A DNA stretch of 64,000 nt from Spirosoma pollinicola (GCF_002831565.1 NZ_CP025096.1:2023027-2087026); one strand, 5' to 3'; shown: positions 41,977 through 51,027, counted from the first letter of the stretch. Program-made: numbers and translations. Notes: generated by a model from the sequence alone, not told the origin.

Positions 41977-43278
41977 CTACGGCTTTGCATGGCGCATTTC
42001 CAGCCCCACCGACATGCGGGGCTTGAAACCGGTCCACGTTCCGGCAGCGTCTGTTTCGGGTACGTCCAGGTATTTGGCGTACTCCATCTTCTTGAGGTGA
42101 ATACCCAGAAAAGCCGTAACGAAGTGCTGGTTGATGTTATTGATCCGGCGCTCGTTCCAGGCGGGTTCAGCGTAATGCATGTATTCATCGACAGACACAC
42201 CGGGTTGTAATGAAGCGGCTGGTGGTGGATTTGGCGCTACGTTGTGCCGGGCGTTCACATAGGTCAGCATATAGCGGTCGGCGTTGACGGCTCCGTCATA
42301 AATGGCTTTGATGCCTTTTTCGTAGCCCGACACGTCGTCTTTGCTACCCGCCACAAACAGCGTTGGCAAGGTCAGACCCGCCAGTCCTTTGGCATCCCAC
42401 ATACCCCGTTCCATACCCCAGGGCGCAAAAGCAACGACCGCTTTAATACGGGGATCAAGTGTGGCTTTGTAGGCGGGCGAATCCATCGAACGAACGTCGA
42501 GGGCAGTACTGCCCTGCGCCAATTGACCAAACGCCTTAACGGCCTGCGGGCTATACCCCGCCCCTGTGGCATTCAGTGCGCCATAGCCACCCATCGAGTA
42601 ACCAATAAGGGCTGCATTCTCAGCGTTGAGCAACCCCGACAGGAATGATTTACTCCCTTTAGCACTTAGCCCGGCCATTTCGTTTAGTACAAACAGGTCA
42701 TCGAGAGCCCGGTTCAGGAGCGTACTGGGAAATCCGGCCGCATCGCTGTAGGTCGACTCCATATGGTCGATGGCCACGACAACGTAGCCTTTCGACGCCA
42801 GATTTTCGGTCAGGTAAGTTAGCAGCAGACGAGAACCGAGATACCCGTGCGACACAATAACCAATGGATAAGCACCCGCACTGGCATCCGGCTCGGCATC
42901 ACGACTGGCCCGGCCTGCGAAGGTGAATGGAACCAGGGGGCGTTTAGGGTCGTTGGCGCGGCCAAGCACAGATTCGTACGTTACGCTAGACGCTTTATCG
43001 GCAGGAATATTGGCCGGATACCAGACTTCAAGGGTTAGCTGACGGTCGTACAAAGGGTGCTTTCCATCTTTCATATGCAGCACATCGACCTGATCCTTGT
43101 GGACTACTTTGAGCGTTCGTACGCCAACGCCATAGGTACCGCGCGGGGATAGATCGGGTGAATTAGGCATAAGATCGCCATTGACGAACGTATCATTGAG
43201 CGTTTGGGCGATAGTCTGCCAGGACGTTCCCAGCGTGAGAACCAGAAGAATCAGGTAACGAACAGAGGTTGATTTCAC
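41977..43278 (-). CDS. Exported alpha/beta hydrolase (PAF-acetylhydrolase/dienelactone-hydrolase-like)
   Basis: A 433-residue protein. A signal peptide (MKSTSVRYLILLVLTLGTSWQTIAQ) precedes the alpha/beta hydrolase core: VIVSHGYLGSRLLLTYLTENLASKG (about 145-169, His-Gly oxyanion region), the nucleophile elbow ALIGYSMGGYGALNATG (GYSMGG, Ser near residue 228), PTLFVAGSKDDVSGYE (catalytic Asp) and the late His in YVNARHNVAPNP. It resembles platelet-activating-factor acetylhydrolase-like esterases. The substrate is unknown. Transcribed toward DUF1059, away from the thiamine operon. Confidence 0.85.
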   Translation of the reverse strand: MKSTSVRYLILLVLTLGTSWQTIAQTLNDTFVNGDLMPNSPDLSPRGTYGVGVRTLKVVHKDQVDVLHMKDGKHPLYDRQLTLEVWYPANIPADKASSVTYESVLGRANDPKRPLVPFTFAGRASRDAEPDASAGAYPLVIVSHGYLGSRLLLTYLTENLASKGYVVVAIDHMESTYSDAAGFPSTLLNRALDDLFVLNEMAGLSAKGSKSFLSGLLNAENAALIGYSMGGYGALNATGAGYSPQAVKAFGQLAQGSTALDVRSMDSPAYKATLDPRIKAVVAFAPWGMERGMWDAKGLAGLTLPTLFVAGSKDDVSGYEKGIKAIYDGAVNADRYMLTYVNARHNVAPNPPPAASLQPGVSVDEYMHYAEPAWNERRINNINQHFVTAFLGIHLKKMEYAKYLDVPETDAAGTWTGFKPRMSVGLEMRHAKP

Positions 43279-43379
43279 AGAATTTGAGGAATAGGAATGT
43301 TGGCTGTAAAGCTATCGTAAACTTTCTAAAGTCAGCAGACAGCTATGTATTTTTTACAATTATGTAATTCATTATCCCC

Positions 43380-43387
43380 TACCTTTG
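43380..43387 (+). promoter_or_regulatory. -7 box TACCTTTG of the thiamine operon
   Basis: Exact TAnnTTTG box, a few bases upstream of the riboswitch; a start about 7 bases downstream would begin the transcript at its 5' end. Confidence 0.5.
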
Positions 43388-43392
43388 CCCCA

Positions 43393-43485
43393 CAACTTTA
43401 GGGGTGTCAGTGCCAAACCGGACTGACTGAGAGGATACCCTCATTACCTGATGCAGCTTGTACTGCCGTAGGAAAAAGTTAACGA
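43393..43485 (+). ncRNA. TPP riboswitch
   Basis: The classic thi-box order is present: AGGGGTGTC, then CTGAGAGGATACCCTCATTA, ACCTGATGCAGCTTGTACTG and CCGTAGGAAAAAGTT. CTGAGA and the CCTGAT...GTAGGAA segments are the pyrimidine- and pyrophosphate-sensing cores. It precedes thiM by about 50 bases, so TPP binding would lower expression of the thi operon. The 5' strand of P1 (CAACTTTAGG) can also pair with CCTAAAGTTG at 43501-43510, suggesting the expression platform. Confidence 0.95.
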
Positions 43486-43537
43486 GACGCGCTCTGCTCT
43501 CCTAAAGTTGCTGTCCAATAAACTTAGTAGCAGCAAC

Positions 43538-44344
43538 ATGAACCCATCTCCGCAATCCATCTGGACCGACATTGAGCGTATTCGCGCTCAGGCACCGCTT
43601 GTCCATAACATCACCAACTTCGTGGTCATGAACAACACGGCCAACGCACTGCTGGCCTTGGGGGCATCGCCCGCTATGGTTCATGCCCCCGACGAGGTCG
43701 AAGATTTTGTTTCGATTTCGTCTGCGCTTGTCGTCAATATCGGTACGCTCGATGAAACGTTCGTGGCGGGTATGCGGCTAGCCATGCAGAAAGCCAAAAC
43801 GTTAAGCAAACCCATTATTTTCGATCCGGTGGGCGTGGGCGCCACCGCCTATCGGAATCAGGTAAGTGCTGAGTTACTGGAATTAGCGGCACCCGATGTG
43901 ATTCGGGGAAATGCGTCCGAAATTATGGCACTGGCGGGTCTGAACGCCCAAACCAAAGGTGTCGACAGCCTGTACGGTTCCGAAGCCGCCAGTGACGCAG
44001 CCCGACGGTTGAGTGCTTCGCTGGGTAGCGTGGTCGTGATTAGTGGGGCAACCGATTACATCATTCAGGGCGAGCGAACAGCCACCATCAAAAACGGGCA
44101 TTCACTCATGGCCAAAGTTACCGGCATGGGCTGCACCGCTACGGCCCTGACCGGTGCCTTTGCCGCCGTCAATTCAGATTACTTCCTGGCCGCCACGCAC
44201 GCGATGGCCGTTATGAGTATTGCGGGTGAACTGGCCGTTGAGAAAAAACCAGCTCCCGGCAGCCTGCAACTCAACTTCCTCGACGCCCTCTACGAACTAA
44301 CCGAGGCCACTATTACGGATCGACTCCAACTGACCTACGCGTGA
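43538..44344 (+). CDS. thiM: Hydroxyethylthiazole kinase
   Basis: Phosphorylates 4-methyl-5-(2-hydroxyethyl)thiazole, a salvage step. The 268-residue protein starts at 43538 (MNPSPQSIWTDIERIRAQAP). It has the ribokinase-like ThiM pattern: VHNITNFVVMNNTANALLAL (about 22-41), GASPAMVHAPDEVEDF, PIIFDPVGVGATAYRNQ, IRGNASEIMAL and the catalytic GMGCTATALTGAF with Cys. A TTG start at 43508 would place the start in the riboswitch expression platform and is rejected. The stop overlaps the thiE start (GTGA). Confidence 0.95.
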   Translation: MNPSPQSIWTDIERIRAQAPLVHNITNFVVMNNTANALLALGASPAMVHAPDEVEDFVSISSALVVNIGTLDETFVAGMRLAMQKAKTLSKPIIFDPVGVGATAYRNQVSAELLELAAPDVIRGNASEIMALAGLNAQTKGVDSLYGSEAASDAARRLSASLGSVVVISGATDYIIQGERTATIKNGHSLMAKVTGMGCTATALTGAFAAVNSDYFLAATHAMAVMSIAGELAVEKKPAPGSLQLNFLDALYELTEATITDRLQLTYA

Positions 44345-44964
44345 ACGGACTGTATTTAGTAACCGATAGCGGCATTGCCCATCAGGCGGGCCATACGTTG
44401 CCTTTCGTAGTCGAAGAAGCCTGTCGGGCAGGTGTTCGATGGGTGCAACTGCGCGAAAAAGACCTGACTACGCGTGCCTTTCTGGAACTGGGCGTTGCGC
44501 TGAAACACATTACCCAACACTACGGGGCGAAGCTCATTATCAATGACCGTGTCGACATTGCCCTTGCCGTTGATGCCGATGGCGTTCACGTCGGTCAGGA
44601 CGATATGCCGCACCAACTCGTTCGGTCGCTCATCGGGCCAGGCAAGATCATTGGCCTGTCTATCAACAATATGGACGAATTGAAAGCCGCTCAGGGTGCC
44701 GATCTGGATTACCTTGGGATCGCCACCATTTTCCAGACCGGCACCAAGCAGGACACTTCGAGCCTGCTTGGATTAGACGGTTTGACTGCCATTTGCCAGC
44801 AAACCAGCTTACCCACCTTTGCCATTGGCGGGATAAATGCGACCAATAGTCAATCTGTAGTAAAGGCTGGAGCCTCAGGAGTGGCTGTTGTATCAGCCAT
44901 TTGTGGGCAAACGTCGCCATATGCGGCTAGCCGGGAGTTAATTAAGCTATTCAACGGCGTGTAA
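44341..44964 (+). CDS. thiE: Thiamine-phosphate synthase
   Basis: Condenses hydroxyethylthiazole phosphate with HMP pyrophosphate to make thiamine phosphate. The 207-residue TIM barrel begins with GTG at 44341 overlapping the thiM stop. Motifs: LYLVTDSGIA, WVQLREKDLTTRAFLELG, LIINDRVDIALAVDADGVHVGQDD (diphosphate-binding core), YLGIATIFQTGTK and FAIGGINATNSQSVVKAGASGVAVVSAI. Length is usual. It is translationally coupled to thiM. Confidence 0.95.
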   Translation: MNGLYLVTDSGIAHQAGHTLPFVVEEACRAGVRWVQLREKDLTTRAFLELGVALKHITQHYGAKLIINDRVDIALAVDADGVHVGQDDMPHQLVRSLIGPGKIIGLSINNMDELKAAQGADLDYLGIATIFQTGTKQDTSSLLGLDGLTAICQQTSLPTFAIGGINATNSQSVVKAGASGVAVVSAICGQTSPYAASRELIKLFNGV

Positions 44965-44965
44965 G

Positions 44966-45004
44966 TTGAGATTCGCTCTTTCGCCCTTTCACTCTTTTAA
45001 CTCC
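44966..45004 (+). repeat. TTCGCTCTTTCGCCCTTTCA dispersed repeat
   Basis: The gap between thiE and thiD is filled by TTCGCTCTTTCGCCCTTTCA (44971-44990) and CTCTTT, matching the repeat at 6411-6494. Confidence 0.55.
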
Positions 45005-45811
45005 ATGAAAACATACGCACGTGCCCTTACCATTGCAGGCTCGGATAGTGGCGGAGGAGCCGGTATTCAAGCCGACCTCAAAACGTTTGCCGCACTAGGC
45101 TGCTACGGCATGTCGGTGATTACCGCGCTGACCGCCCAGAATACGAAGGCCGTTACGGGTATTATGCCGGTATCCCCAGCGTTCATTGACGAACAGATGA
45201 AAGCGGTATTGAGCGACATTGGTGTCGATGCCGTAAAGATTGGCATGCTGCACTCGGCCGAAGTCATTGAACAGGTGGCCAAAACACTGGTCGAGTTTGG
45301 GGTAAAAACCATCGTGCTCGACCCCGTTATGGTGGCTAAAAGTGGGGATAAACTTTTGCTGGACGAGGCCGTCGACGCGCTCAAGACGCACCTTTTGCCC
45401 ATCGCGTCCATGATTACGCCTAATCTGCCCGAAGCCAGCGTATTGCTCGGTCGCCCGGTCGAGACACTGGCCGATATGCAGCAGGCCGCCATTGATTTGG
45501 CAATGCTCTGTCCGGGGGCCATACTCATGAAAGGCGGTCACTTAACGACAGACGAAAGCACCGATTTGCTCTATATATCTGCGCGTGAACAGCACTCGTT
45601 TCCAACAGTCCGTATACAGACGGGTAACTCGCATGGAACGGGCTGTACGCTCTCATCGGCTATTGCCGCCGGGCTGGCTCGGGGGTTATCGGTTGTCGAT
45701 GCCGTGACGGAGGCTAAAGACTATTTGACTCAGGCCCTTCGCACAGGTGCTGTTTATAAACTCGGGCACGGACACGGACCGGTCCACCATTTTTTCAACG
45801 TCTGGCAGTAA
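45005..45811 (+). CDS. thiD: Bifunctional hydroxymethylpyrimidine kinase/phosphomethylpyrimidine kinase
   Basis: Phosphorylates HMP twice to give HMP-PP for ThiE. The 268-residue ribokinase-like enzyme starts at 45005 (MKTYARALTIAGSDSGGGAG); the upstream 13 codons are repeat sequence. Motifs: TIAGSDSGGGAGIQADLKTF, VITALTAQNTKAVTG, VLDPVMVAKSGDKLL, PNLPEASVLLGRP and the catalytic GNSHGTGCTLSSAIAA. Follows thiE and precedes tenA by 6 bp. Confidence 0.95.
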   Translation: MKTYARALTIAGSDSGGGAGIQADLKTFAALGCYGMSVITALTAQNTKAVTGIMPVSPAFIDEQMKAVLSDIGVDAVKIGMLHSAEVIEQVAKTLVEFGVKTIVLDPVMVAKSGDKLLLDEAVDALKTHLLPIASMITPNLPEASVLLGRPVETLADMQQAAIDLAMLCPGAILMKGGHLTTDESTDLLYISAREQHSFPTVRIQTGNSHGTGCTLSSAIAAGLARGLSVVDAVTEAKDYLTQALRTGAVYKLGHGHGPVHHFFNVWQ

Positions 45812-45817
45812 ATCAAT

Positions 45818-46468
45818 ATGACATTCACAGACCAACTCTGGCAGGACATCAGCCCCACCTACGAGGCTATCCTGACTCACGGTTTTGTAAACGAACTACA
45901 AACTGGTAATCTGCCCTCGCCCACCTTTCAGTATTACATTCAGCAGGACGCACTTTATTTGACGGACTTCAGCCGGGCACTGAATCAACTAGCCGCGCGG
46001 GCCACCACGCCCGACGATATGCTGACTTTCACGCTCTTTGCCCAGAATGCCATTCTGGTAGAGCGAGCTCTGCACGAGACGTATTTTTCGCTGTATGATA
46101 TCCAGCCCGAAACGGCGAAAATGCCCGCCTGTTTCGCCTATACAAACTACTTGTTAGCGACCACCTCGCTTCAATCCATTGCAGTAGGTGCGGCTGCGGT
46201 GCTGCCCTGTTTCTGGATCTATCGGCAGGTGGGCAAACACATTTACGAGCGGGCCATTCAGGAAAATCCCTACCGAAGCTGGATCGATACCTACGCGGGC
46301 GACGCCTTCGACCAGTCGGTGAATCAAATGCTGGCCCTGACCGATAAATATGCCGAAACAGCAGGTGCGCTGGAGTTAGCCCAGATGCGGGAAGCATTTA
46401 GGGTGTCGAGTAGGCTGGAATGGTATTTCTGGAATGACGCTTACACACAAAATCGCTGGCTTGTCTGA
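45818..46468 (+). CDS. tenA: Thiaminase II (TenA)
   Basis: Hydrolyses aminopyrimidine breakdown products of thiamine to HMP for salvage. The 216-residue all-helical protein has MTFTDQLWQDISPTYEAILTH, the pyrimidine-site stretch TFQYYIQQDALYLTDFSRAL, LHETYFSLYDI, ACFAYTNYLLATTSLQSIAVG and DQSVNQMLALTDKYAETA. Last gene of the riboswitch-controlled operon. With thiM, thiE and thiD and without thiC/thiG here, the operon is a salvage set. Confidence 0.93.
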   Translation: MTFTDQLWQDISPTYEAILTHGFVNELQTGNLPSPTFQYYIQQDALYLTDFSRALNQLAARATTPDDMLTFTLFAQNAILVERALHETYFSLYDIQPETAKMPACFAYTNYLLATTSLQSIAVGAAAVLPCFWIYRQVGKHIYERAIQENPYRSWIDTYAGDAFDQSVNQMLALTDKYAETAGALELAQMREAFRVSSRLEWYFWNDAYTQNRWLV

Positions 46469-46666
46469 GCTTTCTAACAACGGATAGTACACAGAGCGAC
46501 ACACCCCGACTGGTCATCCGTTCATAATCCTCATCGACAGCATGGCGCTGGTTTGTTCTAACCATTCAATAAGGAAAGACATTTTCCAGACATCATAAAA
46601 AGAGGTTTACCCAAACAGGTTGTTAGCCATTAACAAGTTACCATCTAACAACTCAACTCAATCGGT

Positions 46667-47203
46667 ATGGACAGTATCAATCGGCAGCAACCCGAAAAGA
46701 ATCATGAAGACTTGATCGGCAGCGAGGCCGGGAAGAAAATAAAAGAACTGGTCGACAAGAACAGTACCTGCTTTTTCTGCACAAAAATCACCGCTGGAGA
46801 ACCCTTGACAACAAGGCCTATGTCGGTACAGAAGGTCGATGAAATGGGAAACTTCTGGTTTTTGAGCGCCAATGACAGCCATAAAAATGCAGCCATTCAG
46901 ACCGACAACAAGGTTCAGCTCCTGTTTCAGGGATCAGAGTATTCCGATTTTCTGAGTGTATACGGTGAGGCTACCATATCGACAGATAAGGCGCTCATCA
47001 AAGAGCTTTGGGAGCCTATTTTGAAAACATGGTTTACTGAAGGTGAGGATGACCCACGTATCACGGTCATAAAAGTAGATACCCTCGAAGCCTATTATTG
47101 GGACAACAAACACGGCGATGCGGTGGCGTTCGTCAAAATGGCCGCTGGTGCCATTCTGGGAAAAACGCTGGACGATTCTATTGAAGGCAAGCTGATTGTA
47201 TAA
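46667..47203 (+). CDS. Pyridoxamine 5'-phosphate oxidase family protein (general stress protein-like)
   Basis: A 178-residue split-barrel flavin-binding protein. The pattern STCFFCTKITAGEPLTTRPMSVQKVDEMGNFWFLSAND and NKVQLLFQGSEYSDFLSVYGEATISTDKALIKELWEPILKTWF is that of the general-stress PPOX group (GSP26-like). It probably binds FMN or F420-type cofactors; the reaction is unknown. Monocistronic and closed by a clear terminator. Confidence 0.87.
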   Translation: MDSINRQQPEKNHEDLIGSEAGKKIKELVDKNSTCFFCTKITAGEPLTTRPMSVQKVDEMGNFWFLSANDSHKNAAIQTDNKVQLLFQGSEYSDFLSVYGEATISTDKALIKELWEPILKTWFTEGEDDPRITVIKVDTLEAYYWDNKHGDAVAFVKMAAGAILGKTLDDSIEGKLIV

Positions 47204-47208
47204 AAGGG

Positions 47209-47252
47209 CAATACGGATACGAACCCAGGCCGTCAGGTTCGTATCCGTATTG
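47209..47252. terminator. Bidirectional hairpin after the PPOX gene
   Basis: CAATACGGATACGAACC (47209-47225) and GGTTCGTATCCGTATTG (47236-47252) form a perfect 17-bp stem with a 10-base loop between convergent genes. Confidence 0.85.
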
Positions 47253-47261
47253 ATACCAGCT

Positions 47262-48503
47262 CTACTCGCGCCGAATGGCTTCGACAGGATCAAGACGGGC
47301 GGCTCGCATAGCCGGGTAAGTTCCGAAAACAACACCGATCAGCATGGCGATGACCATAATGATGATGAATGTATTCCAGGTATAGGCCATCTGAAAAGGG
47401 ACATCGATGAGCGCTTTTACAATGGGTACGAACGCGAGCGTACTTAATAGTCCCAGCCCCAATCCAAGCAAACTGCCGAAGGTCGAAATTGTGATGGACT
47501 CCGACAGGAACTGCCACAAAATATCCTGCCGTTTTGCGCCGAGGGCTTTGCGCACGCCGATTTCAACCGTACGTTCCGATACGGAAATCAGCAGTACGTT
47601 CATGACGCCAATGCCGCCAACCAGCACCGAAATACCGACGATCATGCCCATGATCAGACGAAACAGAAGGAACCCTTTGGCCACCTGACTAACGCGCTGT
47701 TCGTTGGTAATAATTGAGAAATCGGCCAGTTTGGTTTTCATATTGACAGTCAGCCAGTTCTCAATCTGCTTTTTCAGCTCCGGTACATCTTCAACGTTCC
47801 CGGCCTCAATGATGCCCATGGGTGGAGTAGCTTTTAACACACTATCGGGCAATAAAGTGATTGGCATCAGCAACTGACCAACTTTAGCATCTTTGTCAGC
47901 TGAAATTCCGATGACGGTCAGTACCATGCCTTTATAAACAATCTGCTGATTAATCGCCGTTTTCTCCGGCTTCTTCCCAACCAACTGCTTCGCCAGTCGT
48001 TGATTGATAAAGGCGACATTTCGTCTGGCTGTCAGGTCCGCTTCACTAAAGGCAGTGCCGTAGATAATGGTTATGTCTGGGTGAGTTGGCAGGCCCAGAC
48101 CGGTAACGATCGTGCCAATGGGGCGGTTATCGGCTTTTTTGGTAATCTCCGCATTCTGCCGACTGTATAGATAGCCCGCTGCCGGTTTTGTCAGGGCCGA
48201 CCGCAGTTTCACAAAGGAGTCGTAGTTTAAATAGGCGTAGGTCTGTTTTTTTACCCCTACATCGTTCACGGATTTGTACAGATTGGGCTGCAATAAAATA
48301 GCTTTCAGTGACGTCGTTTTCGTGATTTGCTCCTGAGCATATTGCTCCATGCCATCAATCAACGACAGCATGGCCACCAACGCAGCCACGCCAATCACGA
48401 TACCTAGTATTGACAAAATGGTATGGAAGAAGCGCGACCGAATATTTTGTAAAGCTGTCGCAAACGAAATCAGGATTTTCTTGCCCATAACCAGTGTAGT
48501 CAT
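47262..48503 (-). CDS. MacB/FtsX-type ABC transporter permease
   Basis: A 413-residue inner-membrane permease. The N-terminal helix (IRSRFFHTILSILGIVIGVAALVAMLSLIDG), a large periplasmic MacB-PCD domain (about 50-270), and three C-terminal helices (LIMGMIVGISVLVGGIGVMNVLLISVSERTVEIG, FGSLLGLGLGLLSTLAFV, FIIIMVIAMLIGVVFGTYPAMRAARLDPVEAIR) are typical. It exports an unknown substrate, with the ATPase absent from the window. Translation may begin at 48503 or at 48488 (MGKKILISF). Confidence 0.9.
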   Translation of the reverse strand: MTTLVMGKKILISFATALQNIRSRFFHTILSILGIVIGVAALVAMLSLIDGMEQYAQEQITKTTSLKAILLQPNLYKSVNDVGVKKQTYAYLNYDSFVKLRSALTKPAAGYLYSRQNAEITKKADNRPIGTIVTGLGLPTHPDITIIYGTAFSEADLTARRNVAFINQRLAKQLVGKKPEKTAINQQIVYKGMVLTVIGISADKDAKVGQLLMPITLLPDSVLKATPPMGIIEAGNVEDVPELKKQIENWLTVNMKTKLADFSIITNEQRVSQVAKGFLLFRLIMGMIVGISVLVGGIGVMNVLLISVSERTVEIGVRKALGAKRQDILWQFLSESITISTFGSLLGLGLGLLSTLAFVPIVKALIDVPFQMAYTWNTFIIIMVIAMLIGVVFGTYPAMRAARLDPVEAIRRE

Positions 48504-48592
48504 CGTGTAGAACGGGCAAAATAAGACGCTTTCCCAACTGAATGCGACACTTATGTGATAAGAGGTTTACCGTGTTACCGTTCTACGCCAAA

Positions 48593-49030
48593 CTACGAAA
48601 GCTGTCTGACAAAGTCAGTATGATCCCAGTTGATGTTCAGGTGTGTAATCCGGTCGGCATTATCAAATTGAAACACGAAGACATGGTCGCTGTTAAAGGT
48701 TTTTCCTTTGCTGACAAGCCCCATAAACTCTTTCTCCTGCGTACCATAAATAGCCACCCGGCACAAAACCGTATCGCCCTCGGCAGTCAGGGTATCAACG
48801 GTGTTGTCGAGATTCGGAAAGCAATCGATAAGCAACTGCCAGACAGCCTTACCAAACTCCCAGAAAGTCCCCTTACCATCGTTGCCCAATGGCTGGAAGT
48901 GAACCGTTGCATCGGCAGTAGCCAGGCCAATCATCCGGGCCGTGTCGAGGTCGCTGTATGCGTCAAAAAAAGCAAGGCAAGCGCCCTTACGGGTTACTTC
49001 GGATACGGATTCCTGATTGATCGTTTTCAT
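48593..49030 (-). CDS. SnoaL/ester cyclase-like (NTF2-fold) protein
   Basis: A 145-residue protein with an NTF2-like pattern: GACLAFFDAYSDLDTARMIGLATADATVHFQPLG, KAVWQLLIDCFPNLDNTVDTLTAEGDTVLCRVAIYGTQEKEFMG, and a late VFVFQFDNADRITHLNINWD. Probably an enzyme or ligand-binding protein acting on a small molecule; the substrate is unknown. It is downstream of the DinB gene with 13 bp between them, so they are probably co-transcribed. Confidence 0.78.
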   Translation of the reverse strand: MKTINQESVSEVTRKGACLAFFDAYSDLDTARMIGLATADATVHFQPLGNDGKGTFWEFGKAVWQLLIDCFPNLDNTVDTLTAEGDTVLCRVAIYGTQEKEFMGLVSKGKTFNSDHVFVFQFDNADRITHLNINWDHTDFVRQLS

Positions 49031-49043
49031 ATGTTTAGCGAGA

Positions 49044-49664
49044 TTAATGAGAAGAAGTAGGATAACCGGAATCGGCTTTTACCTTGCGAATCTGCCGTAG
49101 ATGGCGGTCGACGTGGCCCCACTGAAAAATATAGACCTGATGCATGTTTCTGGGGCTATCGGTGCCGGCAAGCTCAAATTGCGCCCGCATATCGGCCCCT
49201 GTTTTTCCGACAAAGGCGATGGTTTGTTCACGTAGTTTAAGAAAAAAAGCCAGGTTATTTTTCCCCTCGATAAAGCCGGTTGGCCGCGAAAAATCAGGCG
49301 ATACGTGTGGACTATCTTCCATAATCCAGGTAGCGTAAAAGCTATCGGGCTTGCTGGTCTGGTTGAGTTCGGGCTGTGGCTTACTGCGGCTGCCCATGCT
49401 TACTTCCCGCGCCCAGATAATTTCCCAGAGGGCAAGGTGTTCAACAATTTCGCCAATGTTCCAGCGGTCGGGTGACTCTTTGAATTTCCACTGGGCAGGT
49501 GTCAGGTTTTGCGTTTCCTGCACAATCAAATCGCGGGTTCGGCGCAGGTTGTCGAGGGTGTACTGTCGGTCGGTTTCGGTCCAGAGTTTAGCCAGGCTTG
49601 TTGTTTGGGCCAGTAAAGGGCTGGTTAGCAGCCATAATAGACAGAGGGTGTGATAGCGTTGCAT
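49044..49664 (-). CDS. Exported DinB-family protein
   Basis: A 206-residue four-helix DinB-like protein. A signal peptide (LCLLWLLTSPLLAQ) precedes TLDNLRRTRDLIVQETQNLTPAQWKFKESPDRWNIGEIVEHLALWE (His of the metal triad in VEHL) and a late VYIFQWGHVDRHLRQI (H..HL..I). Many DinB proteins are bacillithiol- or mycothiol-dependent transferases, and bshA in this window makes that possible, though an exported form is unlikely to use bacillithiol. Function open. Confidence 0.82.
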   Translation of the reverse strand: MQRYHTLCLLWLLTSPLLAQTTSLAKLWTETDRQYTLDNLRRTRDLIVQETQNLTPAQWKFKESPDRWNIGEIVEHLALWEIIWAREVSMGSRSKPQPELNQTSKPDSFYATWIMEDSPHVSPDFSRPTGFIEGKNNLAFFLKLREQTIAFVGKTGADMRAQFELAGTDSPRNMHQVYIFQWGHVDRHLRQIRKVKADSGYPTSSH

Positions 49665-49746
49665 AAGAGTTTGATTAGTAAGCCAAAACTATCTCCTCAT
49701 CAGCAGTACTACTTGTAAAAATGCGACATTTTCAACCTATCAGCGC

Positions 49747-50583
49747 TCAGGTGGTCAGATAATTAGCCAGTTCGACATTATTCCGCACGTAAGCCGATGG
49801 ATTCTTGCCGGTAAACTCCGTGAACTCTTTGATAAAATGGGATTGATCGTAGTAACCACAGCGAAAAACGAGATCCTGCCAATCGGCAATTTGCCAGGAT
49901 TGTGAGGCCAGTTGCGCGCATAAATAGCTAATACGTCGAATTCGGGCGTAGTATTTAGGGCTTACGCCAACCCGTTGTAGAAACTTACGCTCAAACTGCC
50001 GCCGACAAAGAAAGGCGTCATCAACCAGCGCATTTATGTTGATAATACCCCGGTGAGCCACAATCTGATTGGCCGAATGGTCGATGCGGTCGGGAAGTAG
50101 ATTCCGTTTAAGTAGCTGGAACGACAGAAACTGATCCAGAATAGCCACACGGGCCGGGTAGTCGGGGGCTTCGGCAAGCTGCTCGGTCAGAAACTGCACC
50201 GAGTTCCCCAGTGCATCGGCAAGTGCCACGCGTTCATTGGCAAACTCAACCATGGGCAACCCGAACAAACTGCTGATCCCCGCTGGCTGAAACACGATAC
50301 CGACCATATGAATCGCTCCGGACAGATACAGCCGGTACTGGCGAGTAGCCTGACCCGTCAGAAACGCTTCCGGTACGACCTGGAAGGGATTCCGCAGGCT
50401 GGCTTCAACTCTGTAAGGGGTTCCTAGATTAAACACGAACGAGCCAAATCCAGTTGGCGGTGATTCGATCTGGAGGGAATCGCTAGCTGATCCCGATGAA
50501 GGATCGACGCTATGTTCCCAAACATAATAACAGGCCACATACGGGGTCAGGTGAGCACTGGGTTGATATTTTTTGTAGAACAT
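49747..50583 (-). CDS. AraC-family transcriptional regulator
   Basis: A 278-residue regulator from the ATG at 50583 (MFYKKYQPSAHLTPYVACYY). The N-terminal part (about 1-155) resembles the DUF6597 sensor region (AHLTPYVACYYVWEH), and the C-terminal part holds a tandem helix-turn-helix: NINALVDDAFLCRRQFERKFLQRVGVSPKYYARIRRISY and IADWQDLVFRCGYYDQSHFIKEFTEFTGKNPSAYVR. Its targets are unknown; the divergent and flanking genes (DinB, NTF2-like) are candidates. Confidence 0.87.
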   Translation of the reverse strand: MFYKKYQPSAHLTPYVACYYVWEHSVDPSSGSASDSLQIESPPTGFGSFVFNLGTPYRVEASLRNPFQVVPEAFLTGQATRQYRLYLSGAIHMVGIVFQPAGISSLFGLPMVEFANERVALADALGNSVQFLTEQLAEAPDYPARVAILDQFLSFQLLKRNLLPDRIDHSANQIVAHRGIININALVDDAFLCRRQFERKFLQRVGVSPKYYARIRRISYLCAQLASQSWQIADWQDLVFRCGYYDQSHFIKEFTEFTGKNPSAYVRNNVELANYLTT

Positions 50584-50841
50584 AACAGCGTCTGCATTGA
50601 TCGAACAAATAGGCTTGTCCCCTTTCAAAACCTAAACCATAGTTTCCCGGAGTAGCTTTTAAAATAACCAATATAGCGGATACTTACCTGTAGGTCAACT
50701 TAGATTAGCCACCGGTATACGTTCGGCCGTTTAACCGCTCAGACACGACTAGTTCAATCTGGTAGTCAAACAAGCGGGCTGGTTTCCGGAACGCAGTTGC
50801 GACACTACATGCTCACCCAAAACACAGTTCCCAGAGCGCGT

Positions 50842-51027
50842 TCAGCGTAGCTTACCGAACAAAAACAAACAGAGCAGTGGAATGAACAGTCCAAGAAAAT
50901 GATGAGCCGTAGTCAACCCTTCAGACACAGGAAATTTTTATAGATAGGTTGGATAAAAACCCATCGTAGTGATGATCAGGAGAGCGACGAAGAAGTAGCC
51001 AACGCGGTTTTGGAGCGCTTTTTCCAT
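50842..51027 (-). pseudogene. Fragment of a membrane protein paralogous to 51134-51835
   Basis: From the ATG at 51027 the frame reads MEKALQNRVGYFFVALLIIT and TMGFYPTYL, stops at a TAA (50938-50940), and continues in frame as KFPVSEGLTTAHHFLGLFIP to a TGA at 50842-50844. The neighbouring intact protein starts MENSYKNIGYFFILIWIFAL and goes on GFHQTYTVFFPSFKGFRWEQHVHG, the same pattern. The fragment therefore covers about the first 60 codons of a decayed duplicate, with a nonsense mutation (probably AAA to TAA). Confidence 0.75.

Noticed and set aside
43508..43537. TTG start for thiM
   Set aside because: It lies in the riboswitch expression platform; the ATG at 43538 fits the family.
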